Below are positions 16,695 to 26,051 of a stretch of 64,000 nucleotides of DNA, one piece after another. Below the pieces are notes generated by a model, which was given only the letters and a program-made list of their open reading frames with translations, searched no databases and had not been told where the DNA came from. Made by a program: the position numbers and the translations under genes. This DNA comes from an uncultured Eubacteriales bacterium (lineage in GTDB: Bacteria; Bacillota; Clostridia; Oscillospirales; Oscillospiraceae): positions 1 to 64,000 of the forward strand of contig OMZQ01000003.1 in NCBI GenBank assembly GCA_900315595.1. Reading direction: 5' to 3'. Each line of letters begins with the position of its first letter. Positions within the stretch are counted from its first letter, which is position 1.

Positions 16695-17580
16695 AGTACG
16701 AAATCTGCGCAAGAGCTTTGACGGCTTCGTTGCGCTGGACGATCTGAACATGACCGTCCCCGACGGAGCGGTCTACGGACTGGTCGGGCCGAACGGCGCG
16801 GGCAAGTCCACCGTGATCCGCCACGTGACCGGCATTTTCCGCCCCGACAGCGGGACCGTCACGGTTGACGGCGCGCCGGTCTATGAGAATCCCGGCGTCA
16901 AGTCCGGAATCGCCTACATCCCCGACGACTTCTTCTGCTTCCCCTCCGCGAGCCTCAACGACATGATGAAGTTCTACGCGGGGACCTACCCGGATTTTGA
17001 TCCGGCCCTGTTTGAGGAGCTGCGCAAGAGCTTCAACCTGGACCCGAAGAGCCAGCTTCGGCGCTTTTCCAAGGGCATGCAGAAGCAGGCGGCCTTCCTG
17101 CTGGCCATCGCCAGCCGTCCGAAGACGCTGGTCCTCGACGAGCCTGTGGACGGTCTGGACCCCGTCATGCGCCGTCAGGTGTGGGGTCTGCTCCTGCAGG
17201 ACGTTGCCCAGCGCGGGACGACGGTGCTGGTCAGCTCCCACAACCTGCGCGAGCTGGAGGACGTCTGCGACCACGTGGGCATCCTGCACAAGGGCAAGAT
17301 GCTGCTGGAGCGGACGCTCGACGAGCTGCAGGACAACGTGGTGAAGGCTCAGATCGTTCTCCGCGAGGGAACGGACCTGCCCGAAACTCTCAAGGTCCTG
17401 CACCGCGCCAGGACGGGCAAGGTGGAGACCGCCATCATCCGGGGCAGTCAGGAAGCCGTCAGCGCCGCCCTGGCCGCCGTCAATCCGATCTTCTACGACC
17501 TGGTCCCGCTGACGCTGGAGGAGGTCTTCGTCTACGAGCTGGGAGGTGTAGACTATGAAGTCAAAACTGTCATTCTTTGA
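16687..17580 (+). CDS. ABC transporter ATP-binding protein (YtrB-like)
   Basis: A 297-aa ATPase. Walker A is GPNGAGKST (near residue 36), the signature region LRRFSKGMQKQA (near 125), Walker B TLVLDEPVDGLD (near 147), and the H-loop SSHNL. It is the partner of the downstream permease, with which it overlaps by 26 bp, and is under YtrA-type control. This architecture is common for membrane-stress or peptide-responsive exporters. Confidence 0.87.
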   Translation: MIEVRNLRKSFDGFVALDDLNMTVPDGAVYGLVGPNGAGKSTVIRHVTGIFRPDSGTVTVDGAPVYENPGVKSGIAYIPDDFFCFPSASLNDMMKFYAGTYPDFDPALFEELRKSFNLDPKSQLRRFSKGMQKQAAFLLAIASRPKTLVLDEPVDGLDPVMRRQVWGLLLQDVAQRGTTVLVSSHNLRELEDVCDHVGILHKGKMLLERTLDELQDNVVKAQIVLREGTDLPETLKVLHRARTGKVETAIIRGSQEAVSAALAAVNPIFYDLVPLTLEEVFVYELGGVDYEVKTVIL

Positions 17581-19321
17581 TCCGACCCTTCTGCGGAAGA
17601 ATATCAGCCGCTTCTCCCCTGCCTGGGCGCTGCTGCTGGTGCTTTTGGTTCTGACCGGACCGGTGCCCATGCTGCGGGAGCTGGACGAGACCATTCCGGC
17701 AGTCCGTCGGCAGGTCGCTTTGAACCAATTCGAAAACGATATCCCGATGGGCGTCTTCTACGCCGCCGGCGCCGCCGTGCTCTTTGCCGCGCTGGTATTC
17801 AAGTATTTGCACAAGGCTCAGGCGGCCTATATGATGCACGCCTTCCCCATGACGCGAAGCTGCCTGTTTCTCACCAACGCCGTCTCCGGTCTGCTGTTCT
17901 GGGCTGTTCCTGCCCTGCTGACCGTTCTGTTGGAGCTGGCGGTCCTTGCAGCCATGAACGTCGGCGGCTGCGGCGCTGCGGCCTGGGCGATGCTGGGCAA
18001 GTGGCTTCTGGCCTATCTGTTCTTCTACGGGCTGGCCGTCTTTACGATGCATATTTCGGGCAGCACGGTGATCGCCGTGCTGAGCTACGGCGCGCTGAAC
18101 TTCATCTGCTTCGTCCTGCCTGTGATGGTTCTGCTGCTGGTACAGCTCTATTTCAAAGGCTTTGATTTCGAGATCTCCAGCAGGATCCTCTGTCTGGCCC
18201 CGATCCTCGCGCTGCTGCGGGAAGGGAGGCCGGATCAGACGCTGCTCTGGATCTATGCCGCCGTGGGTCTGGCGCTGACCGCCCTGGCCTGGGTCCACTA
18301 CCGTTTCCGCCAGGTGGAGCGGGCCGGAGACCCGATGGCCTTCGCCTGGGCCCGCGTTGCCTTCCGTCTGGTTTTCACCCTCGGCTGCGCGCTGGGTCTC
18401 GGCTGGATCCTGACCGCCTTTTTTGAAGCCCTGAGCGGAAACGGGGAAGACGGCCTTTTCCCCTTCTACGCCGTGCTTGGCTGCTTCCTGGGCTGGTTTG
18501 GCTCCTCGATGATGATTGAGCGAAGCGTCAAGGTGTTCCGAAAGAAAAAAATCTGGCTGGGCTTTGTCGCCTTTGCCGTCGTGCTGCTTGCCGGCGTTCT
18601 GGGTCTGAAATATGACGCTCTGGGCTTCCAGCGCAGAGTCCCGGATACGGCAGACGTGGCTTCGGTGATGATCTGGACCAATGGAGATCCGTGGAACGAT
18701 CCTGCGTTCTGCGACTGCATCACCCTGACGGAACGCGCGGACATTGAGACCGTCCGCGACTTCCACAAGGCCGCGCTGTCCGAGCGCGAACGCAACGACG
18801 ACGGACTGTACGAGAAGGTACACGTCTGTTACCGTCTGAAAAACGGAAGCACGGTGCGCCGCGCCTACGCGACGGATGAAGAACGCTGCCGCAGTCTTGC
18901 GCCAATCTATGCCCGTCCGGAGCTTGCCGCGGCATGGTATGAGAAGGCCCTTCCCAAGTTCTTCCTGCGGGTCCAGCTCTATAACGGCACGGAGGAGATG
19001 ATATGGGACGGGACCGTCGTCGAATCCGGGGACTACTATTCGCTCAAGCGTTTCAACGACCACGCCGCCCTTCGCAGCGCGATCCTGGCCGACGCGGCGG
19101 CAGGACGCCTGCCGATCATCAACTTCATCACCCGGAACTGCCGACCGGGACCGGACGGACAGACGCCCTCTGAATCCCTTCCGTATCTGCCGCCTCACAG
19201 CTTCTATCTTGAATTTGAAATCGGCGTCCCTGGCGTAAGAACGGATTACAGAAGCATTGAGATCTGCCCCGAGGCCACCGACACCCTTGCCCTGTTCGAT
19301 TACGAATCACCCGTCCAATAG
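17555..19321 (+). CDS. ABC transporter permease with C-terminal soluble region
   Basis: A 588-aa membrane protein, with about seven to eight helices in residues 20-370. A soluble domain of about 220 residues follows (VPDTADVASVMIWTNGD onward). It is encoded immediately after the ATPase and is the likely membrane partner. Related permeases in Clostridia carry such an extracellular domain. No substrate can be assigned. Confidence 0.75.
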   Translation: MKSKLSFFDPTLLRKNISRFSPAWALLLVLLVLTGPVPMLRELDETIPAVRRQVALNQFENDIPMGVFYAAGAAVLFAALVFKYLHKAQAAYMMHAFPMTRSCLFLTNAVSGLLFWAVPALLTVLLELAVLAAMNVGGCGAAAWAMLGKWLLAYLFFYGLAVFTMHISGSTVIAVLSYGALNFICFVLPVMVLLLVQLYFKGFDFEISSRILCLAPILALLREGRPDQTLLWIYAAVGLALTALAWVHYRFRQVERAGDPMAFAWARVAFRLVFTLGCALGLGWILTAFFEALSGNGEDGLFPFYAVLGCFLGWFGSSMMIERSVKVFRKKKIWLGFVAFAVVLLAGVLGLKYDALGFQRRVPDTADVASVMIWTNGDPWNDPAFCDCITLTERADIETVRDFHKAALSERERNDDGLYEKVHVCYRLKNGSTVRRAYATDEERCRSLAPIYARPELAAAWYEKALPKFFLRVQLYNGTEEMIWDGTVVESGDYYSLKRFNDHAALRSAILADAAAGRLPIINFITRNCRPGPDGQTPSESLPYLPPHSFYLEFEIGVPGVRTDYRSIEICPEATDTLALFDYESPVQ

Positions 19322-19346
19322 CGGAAAACCCGCATCTTCCAGACCA

Positions 19347-19376
19347 GGGACGGTCCGCGTTCTGCGGGCCGTCCCT
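19347..19376 (+). terminator. Terminator of the ABC operon
   Basis: GGGACGGTCCGC (19347-19358) against GCGGGCCGTCCC (19364-19375), one mismatch. Confidence 0.65.
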
Positions 19377-19378
19377 AC

Positions 19379-19407
19379 TTGCGGATTGCAGGGAGTTGTG
19401 GTATAAT
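19379..19407 (+). promoter_or_regulatory. Promoter of the M20 amidohydrolase gene
   Basis: TTGCGG (19379-19384), 17-bp spacer, TATAAT (19402-19407). Confidence 0.6.
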
Positions 19408-19454
19408 GCGCTTTGGAATACCGGCGCAAGGCCGGGCCAAGGGAGGAATACCGA

Positions 19455-20552
19455 ATGGATGAAACAAAAACGCGCCTGCTCGTCGAGGCGAGACACGCGC
19501 TTTGCGGCCTGGCCGAACGCTCCGGGGCGGAGCGGCGGACGCAGGCTTTTATTCAGGAATTTCTGCGAGCACACACCGTGCTTGCAGTGGTGGACCGCGG
19601 GACGTGGCTCTACGCGAAGCATGACGAGGGCGCGGCGCAGACCGTGGTCGTCCGTGCCGACCACGACGCGGTGCCGACCGAAGACGGAGCCAGGCACCTC
19701 TGCGGTCACGACGGGCACACCGCTTCCCTGCTGGGGCTCGCCTGTCTGCTTGAGGGGAAGCGCCTCGGCAAAAACGTGATCCTGCTGTTTCAGCACGCGG
19801 AGGAGACCGGCTTCGGCGCGCCGGACTGCTGTGAGCTGTTTTCCTTGGAGGGCCTGACGCCCGAAAACACCCGGATGATCGGCTGCCACAACATCCCCGG
19901 CGAGCCGCTGGGAACGGTGCTCCTGCGCCGGGGAACCTTCGCCTGCGCCTCCTGCGGCGTGGAGATCCGGCTCACGGGACGGCCGACCCACGCGGCTTAC
20001 CCGGAAAACGGACTGAATCCCACCGGGGCGGCGGCCCGTCTGGCGCTGCGGCTTCCGCTGCTCGCCGCCGAGATCGGACGGAAGCACGACTGCATGGCCC
20101 TTGCGACCATTGTGGGAATGCGGACGGGCGAACGCGCCTTCGGCGTGGCTGCGTCCGACGGAAAGCTCTGGGTCACGGTCCGGGCGGAGAAGGCTGCGGC
20201 CTTCGACGAGCTGAACGAGCTGACGGACCGGGCCGTCCGCGAGACCGCCGAGGCGGAGGGTCTGGAATACTCCGTTGCGCGGACGGAAGTCTTCCCCGCA
20301 ACGGAAAACGACGAGGCGCTGCTGAACCGTCTGGAGGCCTGCTGCGTCCGGTATGGTCTGCCGTACAAGTATCTGGACGTTCCCTTCCGCTGGTCGGAGG
20401 ACTTCGGCTGGTATGGCAAGCACGTACCCGCCTGCTTCTTCGGCGTCGGAGCCGGTCCGGATACCGCTCCCCTGCACACCGCAGGCTACGCCTATCCCGA
20501 CGAGCTGGCCCCGATCACTGCGGAGCTCTTCCTCCGCTTTTTGGACGCCTGA
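19455..20552 (+). CDS. M20 family metallo-amidohydrolase
   Basis: A 365-aa enzyme of the M20D group (IAA-amino acid/hippurate hydrolase type). Metal-binding motifs are visible: RADHDAVPTED, HLCGHDGHTASLLGLA and HAEETGFGA. Further on come GCHNIPGEPLG and the dimerisation domain (GRPTHAAYPENGLNP). The start at 19455 is chosen for GGGAGG 8 nt upstream. These enzymes release amino acids from N-acyl conjugates in the cytoplasm; the acyl group is unknown. Confidence 0.85.
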   Translation: MDETKTRLLVEARHALCGLAERSGAERRTQAFIQEFLRAHTVLAVVDRGTWLYAKHDEGAAQTVVVRADHDAVPTEDGARHLCGHDGHTASLLGLACLLEGKRLGKNVILLFQHAEETGFGAPDCCELFSLEGLTPENTRMIGCHNIPGEPLGTVLLRRGTFACASCGVEIRLTGRPTHAAYPENGLNPTGAAARLALRLPLLAAEIGRKHDCMALATIVGMRTGERAFGVAASDGKLWVTVRAEKAAAFDELNELTDRAVRETAEAEGLEYSVARTEVFPATENDEALLNRLEACCVRYGLPYKYLDVPFRWSEDFGWYGKHVPACFFGVGAGPDTAPLHTAGYAYPDELAPITAELFLRFLDA

Positions 20553-20562
20553 ACCGGTTGGC

Positions 20563-21195
20563 TCAGGCAAACAGATCGTCCATCGCAGCTCTGTCATTGT
20601 CCAGCAGCCAGTCATTCAGCCGGTGATAGATGGGGCGAAGGGTCTCAACAGAGGCCGCGGCCAGGTCTGCGCCGCGGTCGTCGTAGACGTGATAGAGGAT
20701 GGCTGCCTCAGTGCTTGCAAAACAGACGCTCGATGCCAGGAACGGAAAGGCCCCGCCGAGGTCTGCGCAGACGATCTCCCGCAGGAGGCTGTCCGGCATG
20801 AAATGCTCCCGGTCCAGCGCCCAATAGAGCTGCGTCACTGCATCCTCCTCGTCGTCAGACCGGGTATCCCGCCGCTCGTGCGGCGGCGGCAAAATGGTCT
20901 GGAGCCTGCTCCATGCGGGCGGCTGGGCGTCCCGTTCCGGCGGAAAGCAGTCGATCCGCAGCAGATCGGGCGGCTGCGGCAGGACCCGGTAGATCGCCCC
21001 GGCCCGATCCAGAGCGGCGGCGACATAGGCAGGGTTGGCGGTTCTGTCCTTGTCAGATCCCAAAAACGTCGGCACTTCTGCCGACGAGGGGCCAAGCGCA
21101 AATCGCAGCGCAACGGGACAGGCATAGAAGACCGGATGGGCCAGCGTCGGGTTTCCGATCTTGGCAAGCAGGGCGTCAAACTGTTCTGAAAGCAT
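20563..21195 (-). CDS. DUF3885-like protein
   Basis: A 210-aa soluble protein whose elements ALRFALG (near 29), VFYACP and a C-terminal YDDRGADLAAASVETLRPIYHRLNDWL resemble DUF3885. These proteins occur singly and are often associated with immunity or contact systems; no toxin is next to it here. The start at 21195 is preceded by AAAAGGAG. It converges with the M20 gene, 10 nt away. Function is unknown. Confidence 0.6.
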   Translation of the reverse strand: MLSEQFDALLAKIGNPTLAHPVFYACPVALRFALGPSSAEVPTFLGSDKDRTANPAYVAAALDRAGAIYRVLPQPPDLLRIDCFPPERDAQPPAWSRLQTILPPPHERRDTRSDDEEDAVTQLYWALDREHFMPDSLLREIVCADLGGAFPFLASSVCFASTEAAILYHVYDDRGADLAAASVETLRPIYHRLNDWLLDNDRAAMDDLFA

Positions 21196-21295
21196 GGCGG
21201 TTTCTCCTTTTGCGAGTCGCTTGCGGATATCATTTCATTCGATTATAACACAGACCCGATCGCCGGTCAACGAAGCTTTTCCGAAGCGCCGATTC

Positions 21296-21328
21296 GCCGT
21301 CCCCCGGAGCCAAGCTCCGGGGGACGGC
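21296..21328 (-). terminator. 15-bp perfect hairpin after the amidase gene
   Basis: Arms 21296-21310 (GCCGTCCCCCGGAGC) and 21314-21328, 3-nt loop, right after the stop of the amidase gene. Confidence 0.7.
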
Positions 21329-21333
21329 GCTCT

Positions 21334-22350
21334 TTATCGGTCCTCCTTTTTCAGGAAGGCGTCGGTGTAGCGCATGGAAATCACGGCGGCGCGGGCGGTC
21401 TCAAAGGGAAGGTTCACGTCGTCCGGCTTGCCCTCGGTGCCGCCGTTGATTGCGCCGACTTCCAGCAGGGTTTTCAGCTCGGGCCGCATCCAGGACGGCG
21501 CGTCTGCCAGGTCCGGGATCATGCGCTTTGCCGCTTCGATCCGCCGCGAGACCTCCGCCGGGGTCGCATAATCCCGCAGGAGCTTCTCCACCGTCGCGGT
21601 CTGCGCGAATCGCTTCAGCTTTGCCTCCACCTCCGCCGTCTTTGCGTAGGGAGCCAAGAGCTTCTGCACCAGCTCCCGGGTTTCCGCTTCCGTCATATCC
21701 TTCCCCTCCAGTTCCTTTTTTACATCGGCGCGGACGTCCGCCATCGTCTTTCCGAATTTCCCGAACCAGGTCAGCACGTCCGCGTGGTCGCTGCCCAGAC
21801 CGTAGGTCCAGCTGTCGTGGTGGCAGAGGACCGTCGGAACCCTCTGACCCGCGTAGGTCACGGTTCCGTTCGGGTCGATGTCATATTTTTTACAGAGGAA
21901 AGCCGTCAGGGCAACGCCCTCCCGGTAGACGTCGCGGAAGTATTCCGCGCTTCGGTACCCGTCGTCGCAGATCTCGAACTGGATCCAGAACGGAGAGCGC
22001 TCGACCTCCGGGCTGCCGTTGCACGAGCCATACCGCCCCGTGCCGCAGCCCCAGGGCCGCTGGAGCCAGCCGAGGGTCTGGACCGTGGCGACGGAGCCGT
22101 CGGCCAGCTTGCCGATGAAGGCGTTGACGCCCTTTTGGATCTCCACGTGGTTCCAGTCGTTGCCGTACCGGTTTTTCCCGAGCAGGGCGATGAGACTGTC
22201 ATAGTTTGCCTCGCCCTCCCAGGGCTGGACGTAGCGCTTGAGCCAGGGATTTCCCGCGCCGGTATCATGCCAGAGGACGCCGACGGGCCGTCCGCGCGTG
22301 GTGCCGCGGTAGCAGGTGCTGTGCGTCAGGATACAGGTGATCGGCTTCAT
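21334..22350 (-). CDS. N-acetylmuramoyl-L-alanine amidase, endolysin-like
   Basis: A 338-aa protein. The N-terminal amidase_2 domain (about residues 5-200) has GVLWHDTG and a zinc-binding LCHHDSWTYG. It is followed by a helical linker (about 210-275) and a C-terminal SLH-like segment (WMRPELKTLLEVGAINGGTEGK). Such proteins are phage lysins or spore/cell-wall hydrolases; no signal peptide or holin is seen, and the neighbours are not phage genes, so this may be a domesticated lysin. Confidence 0.78.
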   Translation of the reverse strand: MKPITCILTHSTCYRGTTRGRPVGVLWHDTGAGNPWLKRYVQPWEGEANYDSLIALLGKNRYGNDWNHVEIQKGVNAFIGKLADGSVATVQTLGWLQRPWGCGTGRYGSCNGSPEVERSPFWIQFEICDDGYRSAEYFRDVYREGVALTAFLCKKYDIDPNGTVTYAGQRVPTVLCHHDSWTYGLGSDHADVLTWFGKFGKTMADVRADVKKELEGKDMTEAETRELVQKLLAPYAKTAEVEAKLKRFAQTATVEKLLRDYATPAEVSRRIEAAKRMIPDLADAPSWMRPELKTLLEVGAINGGTEGKPDDVNLPFETARAAVISMRYTDAFLKKEDR

Positions 22351-22430
22351 GGGTTCCCCCCTTCCGGTCAGATTGGCTTCGGTTCATTCTATGCGCCGGG
22401 GGCGGTCGCGTGTGCAGGGGTTGACAGAAC

Positions 22431-22468
22431 GAAACCCGGTCTGACGCCGAAGCATCAGACCGGGTTTC
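22431..22468 (-). terminator. Terminator of htrA
   Basis: GAAACCCGGTCTGA (22431-22444) pairs perfectly with TCAGACCGGGTTTC (22455-22468). Further hairpins (CCCCGC-TT-GCGGGG near 22517) lie between it and the htrA stop. Confidence 0.7.
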
Positions 22469-22536
22469 GCTTGAGCCAGACAGTCTGGCTATGTGATTTG
22501 CTTGTTCAGCATCCCCGCTTGCGGGGGCAATTCGAA

Positions 22537-23994
22537 TCAGCCGAACGGATTCGTACCGCCGCCGAAGGGGATGCCGCCCTGATTCTGGCTGGAGGAATTG
22601 CCGGATTGATCCTCCAGGGCCTTTTGAACGTGCTCGCCGATCGTAACGGTCAGCGTCAGCGTCTCGCCCTGACGGTAAACGGTCAGCTCCATTGCTGCGC
22701 CGACGCCGCGTTCGGCGATTGCGTCGCTCAGATCGCGGAAGCCCGTGATGGCCTCGCCGTCAACGTGCGTGATGATGTCGTTGGGCTTGAGCCCGGCTTT
22801 TTCTGCGGGGCTGTCGGCCTCCACCGACTGGACGGCCGCGCCCTGGGGCAGGCCGTAGCCCTGGCTCTCGGCGCTGACGTCGCCGACCGTGACGCCGATG
22901 AACGGCTTGCTGATATAGCCCTTTTCGATGATCGAGGTCACGATGTCGCGCACGTCGTCGATCGGGATGGCGAAGCCGATGTTGTCAATGCTGGCCTCAC
23001 TGGAATAGGAATTGGAGGAATACTTGGCGTTCGTGATGCCGACGACCTCGCCGTAGAGGTTGAACATCGCGCCGCCGGAGTTGCCGGAGTTGATGGCGGT
23101 GTCGGTCTGGATCAGATTCATCGTCACGCCGCTGGATAGGGTGATCGCGCGATTCAGCGCGGAGACGGTGCCCTTCGTCAGTGAGAAGGTCAGCTCGCCC
23201 AGCGGGTTGCCGATGGCGACCACGTCCTCGCCGACCTTGAGGGAATCGGAGCTGCCAAGCACGACAGGCGTCAGATTCTGCGCCTCGATTTTCAGGACGG
23301 CAATGTCGTTGCTGGCGTCCTCGCCGATCAGCTCGGCTTCGTACTTGCTGCCGTCGTACAGGGTGACGGTGATGGAGTTGGCCCCGTTGATCACGTGCTG
23401 GTTGGTCAGGATGTAGCCGTCGGCGGTCAGAATGAAGCCGGAGCCCGCCGCAGCGGAGGTCGTGGGCTGACCGAAGAAGTTGTAGCCGGTGATCTCGGTG
23501 GTGATGCCGACCGTGGAATTGACGTTCTTCTCATAGACCTGGGAGGCGGTCATCAGCGTGCCGGTCTCAACGCTTGCGGTTTCGACGGTGGGACGCTCTG
23601 CGCTGGATACCAGGATCGTTGCGGTGCCGGACGGAGACGCGGCTCTGGTTCCGGTCTGGGAGCCGTTTCTCATCGCCATCACGCCGCCTGCGCCGACCAC
23701 GCCGCCAAGCATGGCGCAGACCAGGCTCAGGGCGACGACGCCCTTGCCGAAGCCGTGGGTCTTTTCCCGCTTCTGCTTCTTTTCGGGAATGGGCCGGGAA
23801 TCCGGAGCCTCCGCTGCCGGGCGCTCGGCATACCAGCGGTAGGTGTGAGCGTACGGGTCAAACTGCGGCTCGTTGACGTGCGTCTGCGCCTGATCGGGCT
23901 CGGACGGCTGCGCGTTCACCGGCTCGCTCGCCGGCTCGCTCGCCGGAGCTTCGCCGGCGGCGTTCTGCAATTCGTTCCAATCGAAGGTATCCAT
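22537..23994 (-). CDS. HtrA/DegP-like serine protease with PDZ domain
   Basis: A 485-aa membrane-anchored protease for surface protein quality control. A cytoplasmic N-terminus (about 100 residues) with AEAPDSRP low complexity is followed by one helix (VVALSLVCAMLGGVVG). The trypsin-like domain has His in ILTNQHVINGAN, Asp in SNDIAVLKIEA and Ser in GNSGGAMFN. A PDZ domain follows (GAAVQSVEADSPAEKAGLK), then a glycine/asparagine-rich tail. The start at 23994 uses AAGGAG with 10-nt spacing. A TATAAT box lies at about 24040 on the minus strand. Confidence 0.9.
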   Translation of the reverse strand: MDTFDWNELQNAAGEAPASEPASEPVNAQPSEPDQAQTHVNEPQFDPYAHTYRWYAERPAAEAPDSRPIPEKKQKREKTHGFGKGVVALSLVCAMLGGVVGAGGVMAMRNGSQTGTRAASPSGTATILVSSAERPTVETASVETGTLMTASQVYEKNVNSTVGITTEITGYNFFGQPTTSAAAGSGFILTADGYILTNQHVINGANSITVTLYDGSKYEAELIGEDASNDIAVLKIEAQNLTPVVLGSSDSLKVGEDVVAIGNPLGELTFSLTKGTVSALNRAITLSSGVTMNLIQTDTAINSGNSGGAMFNLYGEVVGITNAKYSSNSYSSEASIDNIGFAIPIDDVRDIVTSIIEKGYISKPFIGVTVGDVSAESQGYGLPQGAAVQSVEADSPAEKAGLKPNDIITHVDGEAITGFRDLSDAIAERGVGAAMELTVYRQGETLTLTVTIGEHVQKALEDQSGNSSSQNQGGIPFGGGTNPFG

Positions 23995-24122
23995 ATAGAA
24001 AGCACTCCTTTGCAGTTGCATTTTTTGTTTACGCTTGCATTATAGCGTCTAAATTTGAACAAGGTTCGATGAAAAAGAAAACTGTTTGTAAACAGTCGTT
24101 GACGATTTTCCGCAAAAATCGT

Positions 24123-24155
24123 CCTGCGCACGGCTTTCGAAAAACCGTGCGCAGG
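24123..24155. repeat. 11-bp perfect inverted repeat between htrA and arcC
   Basis: CCTGCGCACGG (24123-24133) and CCGTGCGCAGG (24145-24155) with an 11-nt loop. It lies inside the 513-bp divergent region between htrA and arcC (23995-24507), in which no gene is visible. The TATAAT of htrA and the arcC promoter flank it. Confidence 0.5.
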
Positions 24156-24409
24156 TGCAGTCTGTTTCTATCTTTTGAACGCGATCCGGTCAAGGCGGCC
24201 CGTTGGCATATTCGCAGCGGCTGCCGCGGATTCGGGCCGCAGATCGCAGGGAGAGCTTTTTCAACTCCGATATGATCATACCACGGTCGGGGCGAAAAGG
24301 GTGACGGATTTGGAAACGCTTCGAAAACAAACTGTGAACACGAATTCCGATGTAGGTTTTTCTCCGGGCGTTCACTTTTTTCAGATGGACAAAAAGGTTT
24401 TTATAGCTA

Positions 24410-24437
24410 TTGACTTCTGTAAAATCCATGTTAGAAT
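24410..24437 (+). promoter_or_regulatory. Promoter of arcC
   Basis: TTGACT (24410-24415), 16-bp spacer, TAGAAT (24432-24437), 70 nt upstream of the start. Confidence 0.65.
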
Positions 24438-24507
24438 GATGATGGTCTATTTTTCCCTTCAAATTCCGAAGGCAGATCGCCTTTCAAATGAAAGAGGTAT
24501 AAAAACT

Positions 24508-25437
24508 ATGAGCAAACGCATCGTCATCGCTCTGGGCGGCAACGCTCTGGGCAAAACTCCCTACGAACAGTTGAAGCTGGTCGAAGAGACCGCCAAGCCC
24601 ATCGTCGATCTGATCGAGCAGGGTAACCAGGTCATCATCGCCCACGGCAACGGCCCGCAGGTCGGTATGATCAACCTCGGCATGAGCACGGCTGCTGAAG
24701 CCGGCGCCATCAAGTCCGACATGCCGTTCCCCGAGTGCGGCGCGATGAGCCAGGGCTACATCGGCTACCACCTGCAGAATGCGATCGGCAACGAGCTGGC
24801 TGCCCGCGGCATTCAGAAGGACGTTGCCACCGTCGTGACGCAGGTCCTGGTGGAGGAAGACGATCCCGCCTTCCAGCATCCGACCAAGCCGATCGGCGCG
24901 TTCTACGATAAAGAGACTGCTGACAAGATCGTGGCTGAGAAGGGTTATACCTTCGTAGAGGATGCGGGCCGCGGCTATCGCCGCGTCGTTCCCTCCCCCA
25001 AGCCCGTGGACGTGATTGAAAAGAACATGGTCAACGCGCTGGTGGATCAGGGCTTCGTCGTGATCACCGTCGGCGGCGGCGGCATCCCCGTCATCCGCAA
25101 GGACGGCAAGCTGATCGGCACGCCCGCCGTCATCGACAAGGACTTCGCCTCCGCCAAGCTGGCAGAGCTGGTCCACGCCGACGCGCTGGTCATCCTGACT
25201 GCGGTGGACCGCGTGGCGATCAACTGGGGCAAGCCCGACCAGACCTCGCTCGACGAAATGACGATTGCGCAGGCCGAGCAGTACTGCACCGAGGGCCACT
25301 TTGCGCCAGGCTCCATGCTCCCCAAGGTCAAGGCAGCGATTTCCTTCGCCCGCACCGGCGGAGAAGCCATCATCGCCTCCCTGGAGAACGCAGGCGCCGC
25401 CGTTCGCGGCGAGAGCGGCACCAGAGTGCATCAGTAA
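24508..25437 (+). CDS. arcC: Carbamate kinase
   Basis: A 309-aa amino acid kinase fold enzyme, carbamoyl phosphate + ADP to carbamate + ATP. Motifs are ALGGNALG (residues 7-14), IAHGNGPQVG (near 48), and the C-terminal GSMLPKVKAAISF substrate/nucleotide segment. Its codon use (CTG/GGC-rich) looks highly expressed. It stands alone, with no arginine deiminase or ornithine carbamoyltransferase beside it, so the carbamoyl donor (citrulline, allantoin- or putrescine-derived) is supplied from elsewhere. The ATG follows AGAGGT. Confidence 0.95.
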   Translation: MSKRIVIALGGNALGKTPYEQLKLVEETAKPIVDLIEQGNQVIIAHGNGPQVGMINLGMSTAAEAGAIKSDMPFPECGAMSQGYIGYHLQNAIGNELAARGIQKDVATVVTQVLVEEDDPAFQHPTKPIGAFYDKETADKIVAEKGYTFVEDAGRGYRRVVPSPKPVDVIEKNMVNALVDQGFVVITVGGGGIPVIRKDGKLIGTPAVIDKDFASAKLAELVHADALVILTAVDRVAINWGKPDQTSLDEMTIAQAEQYCTEGHFAPGSMLPKVKAAISFARTGGEAIIASLENAGAAVRGESGTRVHQ

Positions 25438-25459
25438 GGTATCTAACCGCAGCGATGCA

Positions 25460-25497
25460 CCGGGCGGACCCCAAAGGGTCCGCCCGGTCGCTTTTTC
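25460..25497 (+). terminator. Terminator of arcC
   Basis: CCGGGCGGACCC (25460-25471) and GGGTCCGCCCGG (25476-25487), then TCGCTTTTT. Confidence 0.88.
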
Positions 25498-25597
25498 AAG
25501 TCGCAGGCAATTTCCAAAAAAAATGCTTGCATTTTCTCTGCCTCTGTGCTATAGTATTGGAGCGATACGGAAGAATCCGAATCGCCCCGATTCATTT

Positions 25598-25673
25598 GGG
25601 CCTTTAGCTCAGCTGGGAGAGCGCAAGGTTCGCAATCTTGAGGTCAGGGGTTCGATCCCCCTAAGGTCCACCA
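25598..25673 (+). tRNA. tRNA-Ala (anticodon CGC)
   Basis: A complete cloverleaf. The acceptor stem GGGCCTT/AAGGTCC includes the G3-U70 pair that defines alanine tRNA. The D-arm is GCTC/GAGC, the anticodon stem CAAGG/TCTTG with loop TTCGCAA (anticodon CGC), and the T-arm AGGGG-TTCGATC-CCCCT. CCA is encoded. Confidence 0.95.
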
Positions 25674-25786
25674 TATAGAAGAAATCCGAACTTGAAGCCG
25701 GTTGGCAAAGGGTTCGGATTTCTTGTTTTTGATTTCTGGTTATAAACGAGCAGATCGGAGCACTGCTGTAAGCAGGTCATATTTTA

Positions 25787-26005
25787 TTACTTGAGTTCCT
25801 TCTCCAGTCCTTTGAATAGATCCGACTTGAAGAAGTCCTCAATTGGCATGTCCAGGCCGTCGCAGAGCTTTTTGATCGTGGAGATCGTGACGCTCTTGTT
25901 TCTGCCGCTGACGATGTTATTCACCGTCGATTGTGTCACGCCGCTCATAGTGCAGAGTTTATTGATAGAAATATCCCGTTCCCGGCAGAGCTGGACGGTG
26001 TTCAC
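25787..26005 (-). CDS. Short XRE-family HTH protein, probably 5' truncated
   Basis: A 72-aa helix-turn-helix protein (SINKLCTMSGVTQSTVNNIVSGR near residues 14-36). It resembles small Cro/XRE regulators that usually start about 6-10 residues earlier. The only start is GTG at 26005 with no Shine-Dalgarno. Upstream sequence runs into the truncated last repeat of the CRISPR array at 26052, so the 5' end may have been lost when the island formed. It may no longer be expressed. Confidence 0.6.
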   Translation of the reverse strand: MNTVQLCRERDISINKLCTMSGVTQSTVNNIVSGRNKSVTISTIKKLCDGLDMPIEDFFKSDLFKGLEKELK

Positions 26006-26051
26006 CCCAAGGCGGCAATTGGTCTGCGGAATCGGTGGACGGTGGGACGCA

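Noticed and set aside
21334..22350. Prophage signalled by the endolysin-like amidase
   Set aside because: No other phage gene (holin, tail, terminase, integrase) occurs nearby; the neighbours are housekeeping genes.
24508..25437. An arginine deiminase (arc) operon
   Set aside because: Only carbamate kinase is present, with its own promoter and terminator.
25640..25673. tRNA-Ala 3' end as an attachment site of the CRISPR island
   Set aside because: No copy of the tRNA 3' sequence was found around 34.3-35.5 kb and no integrase gene is present.
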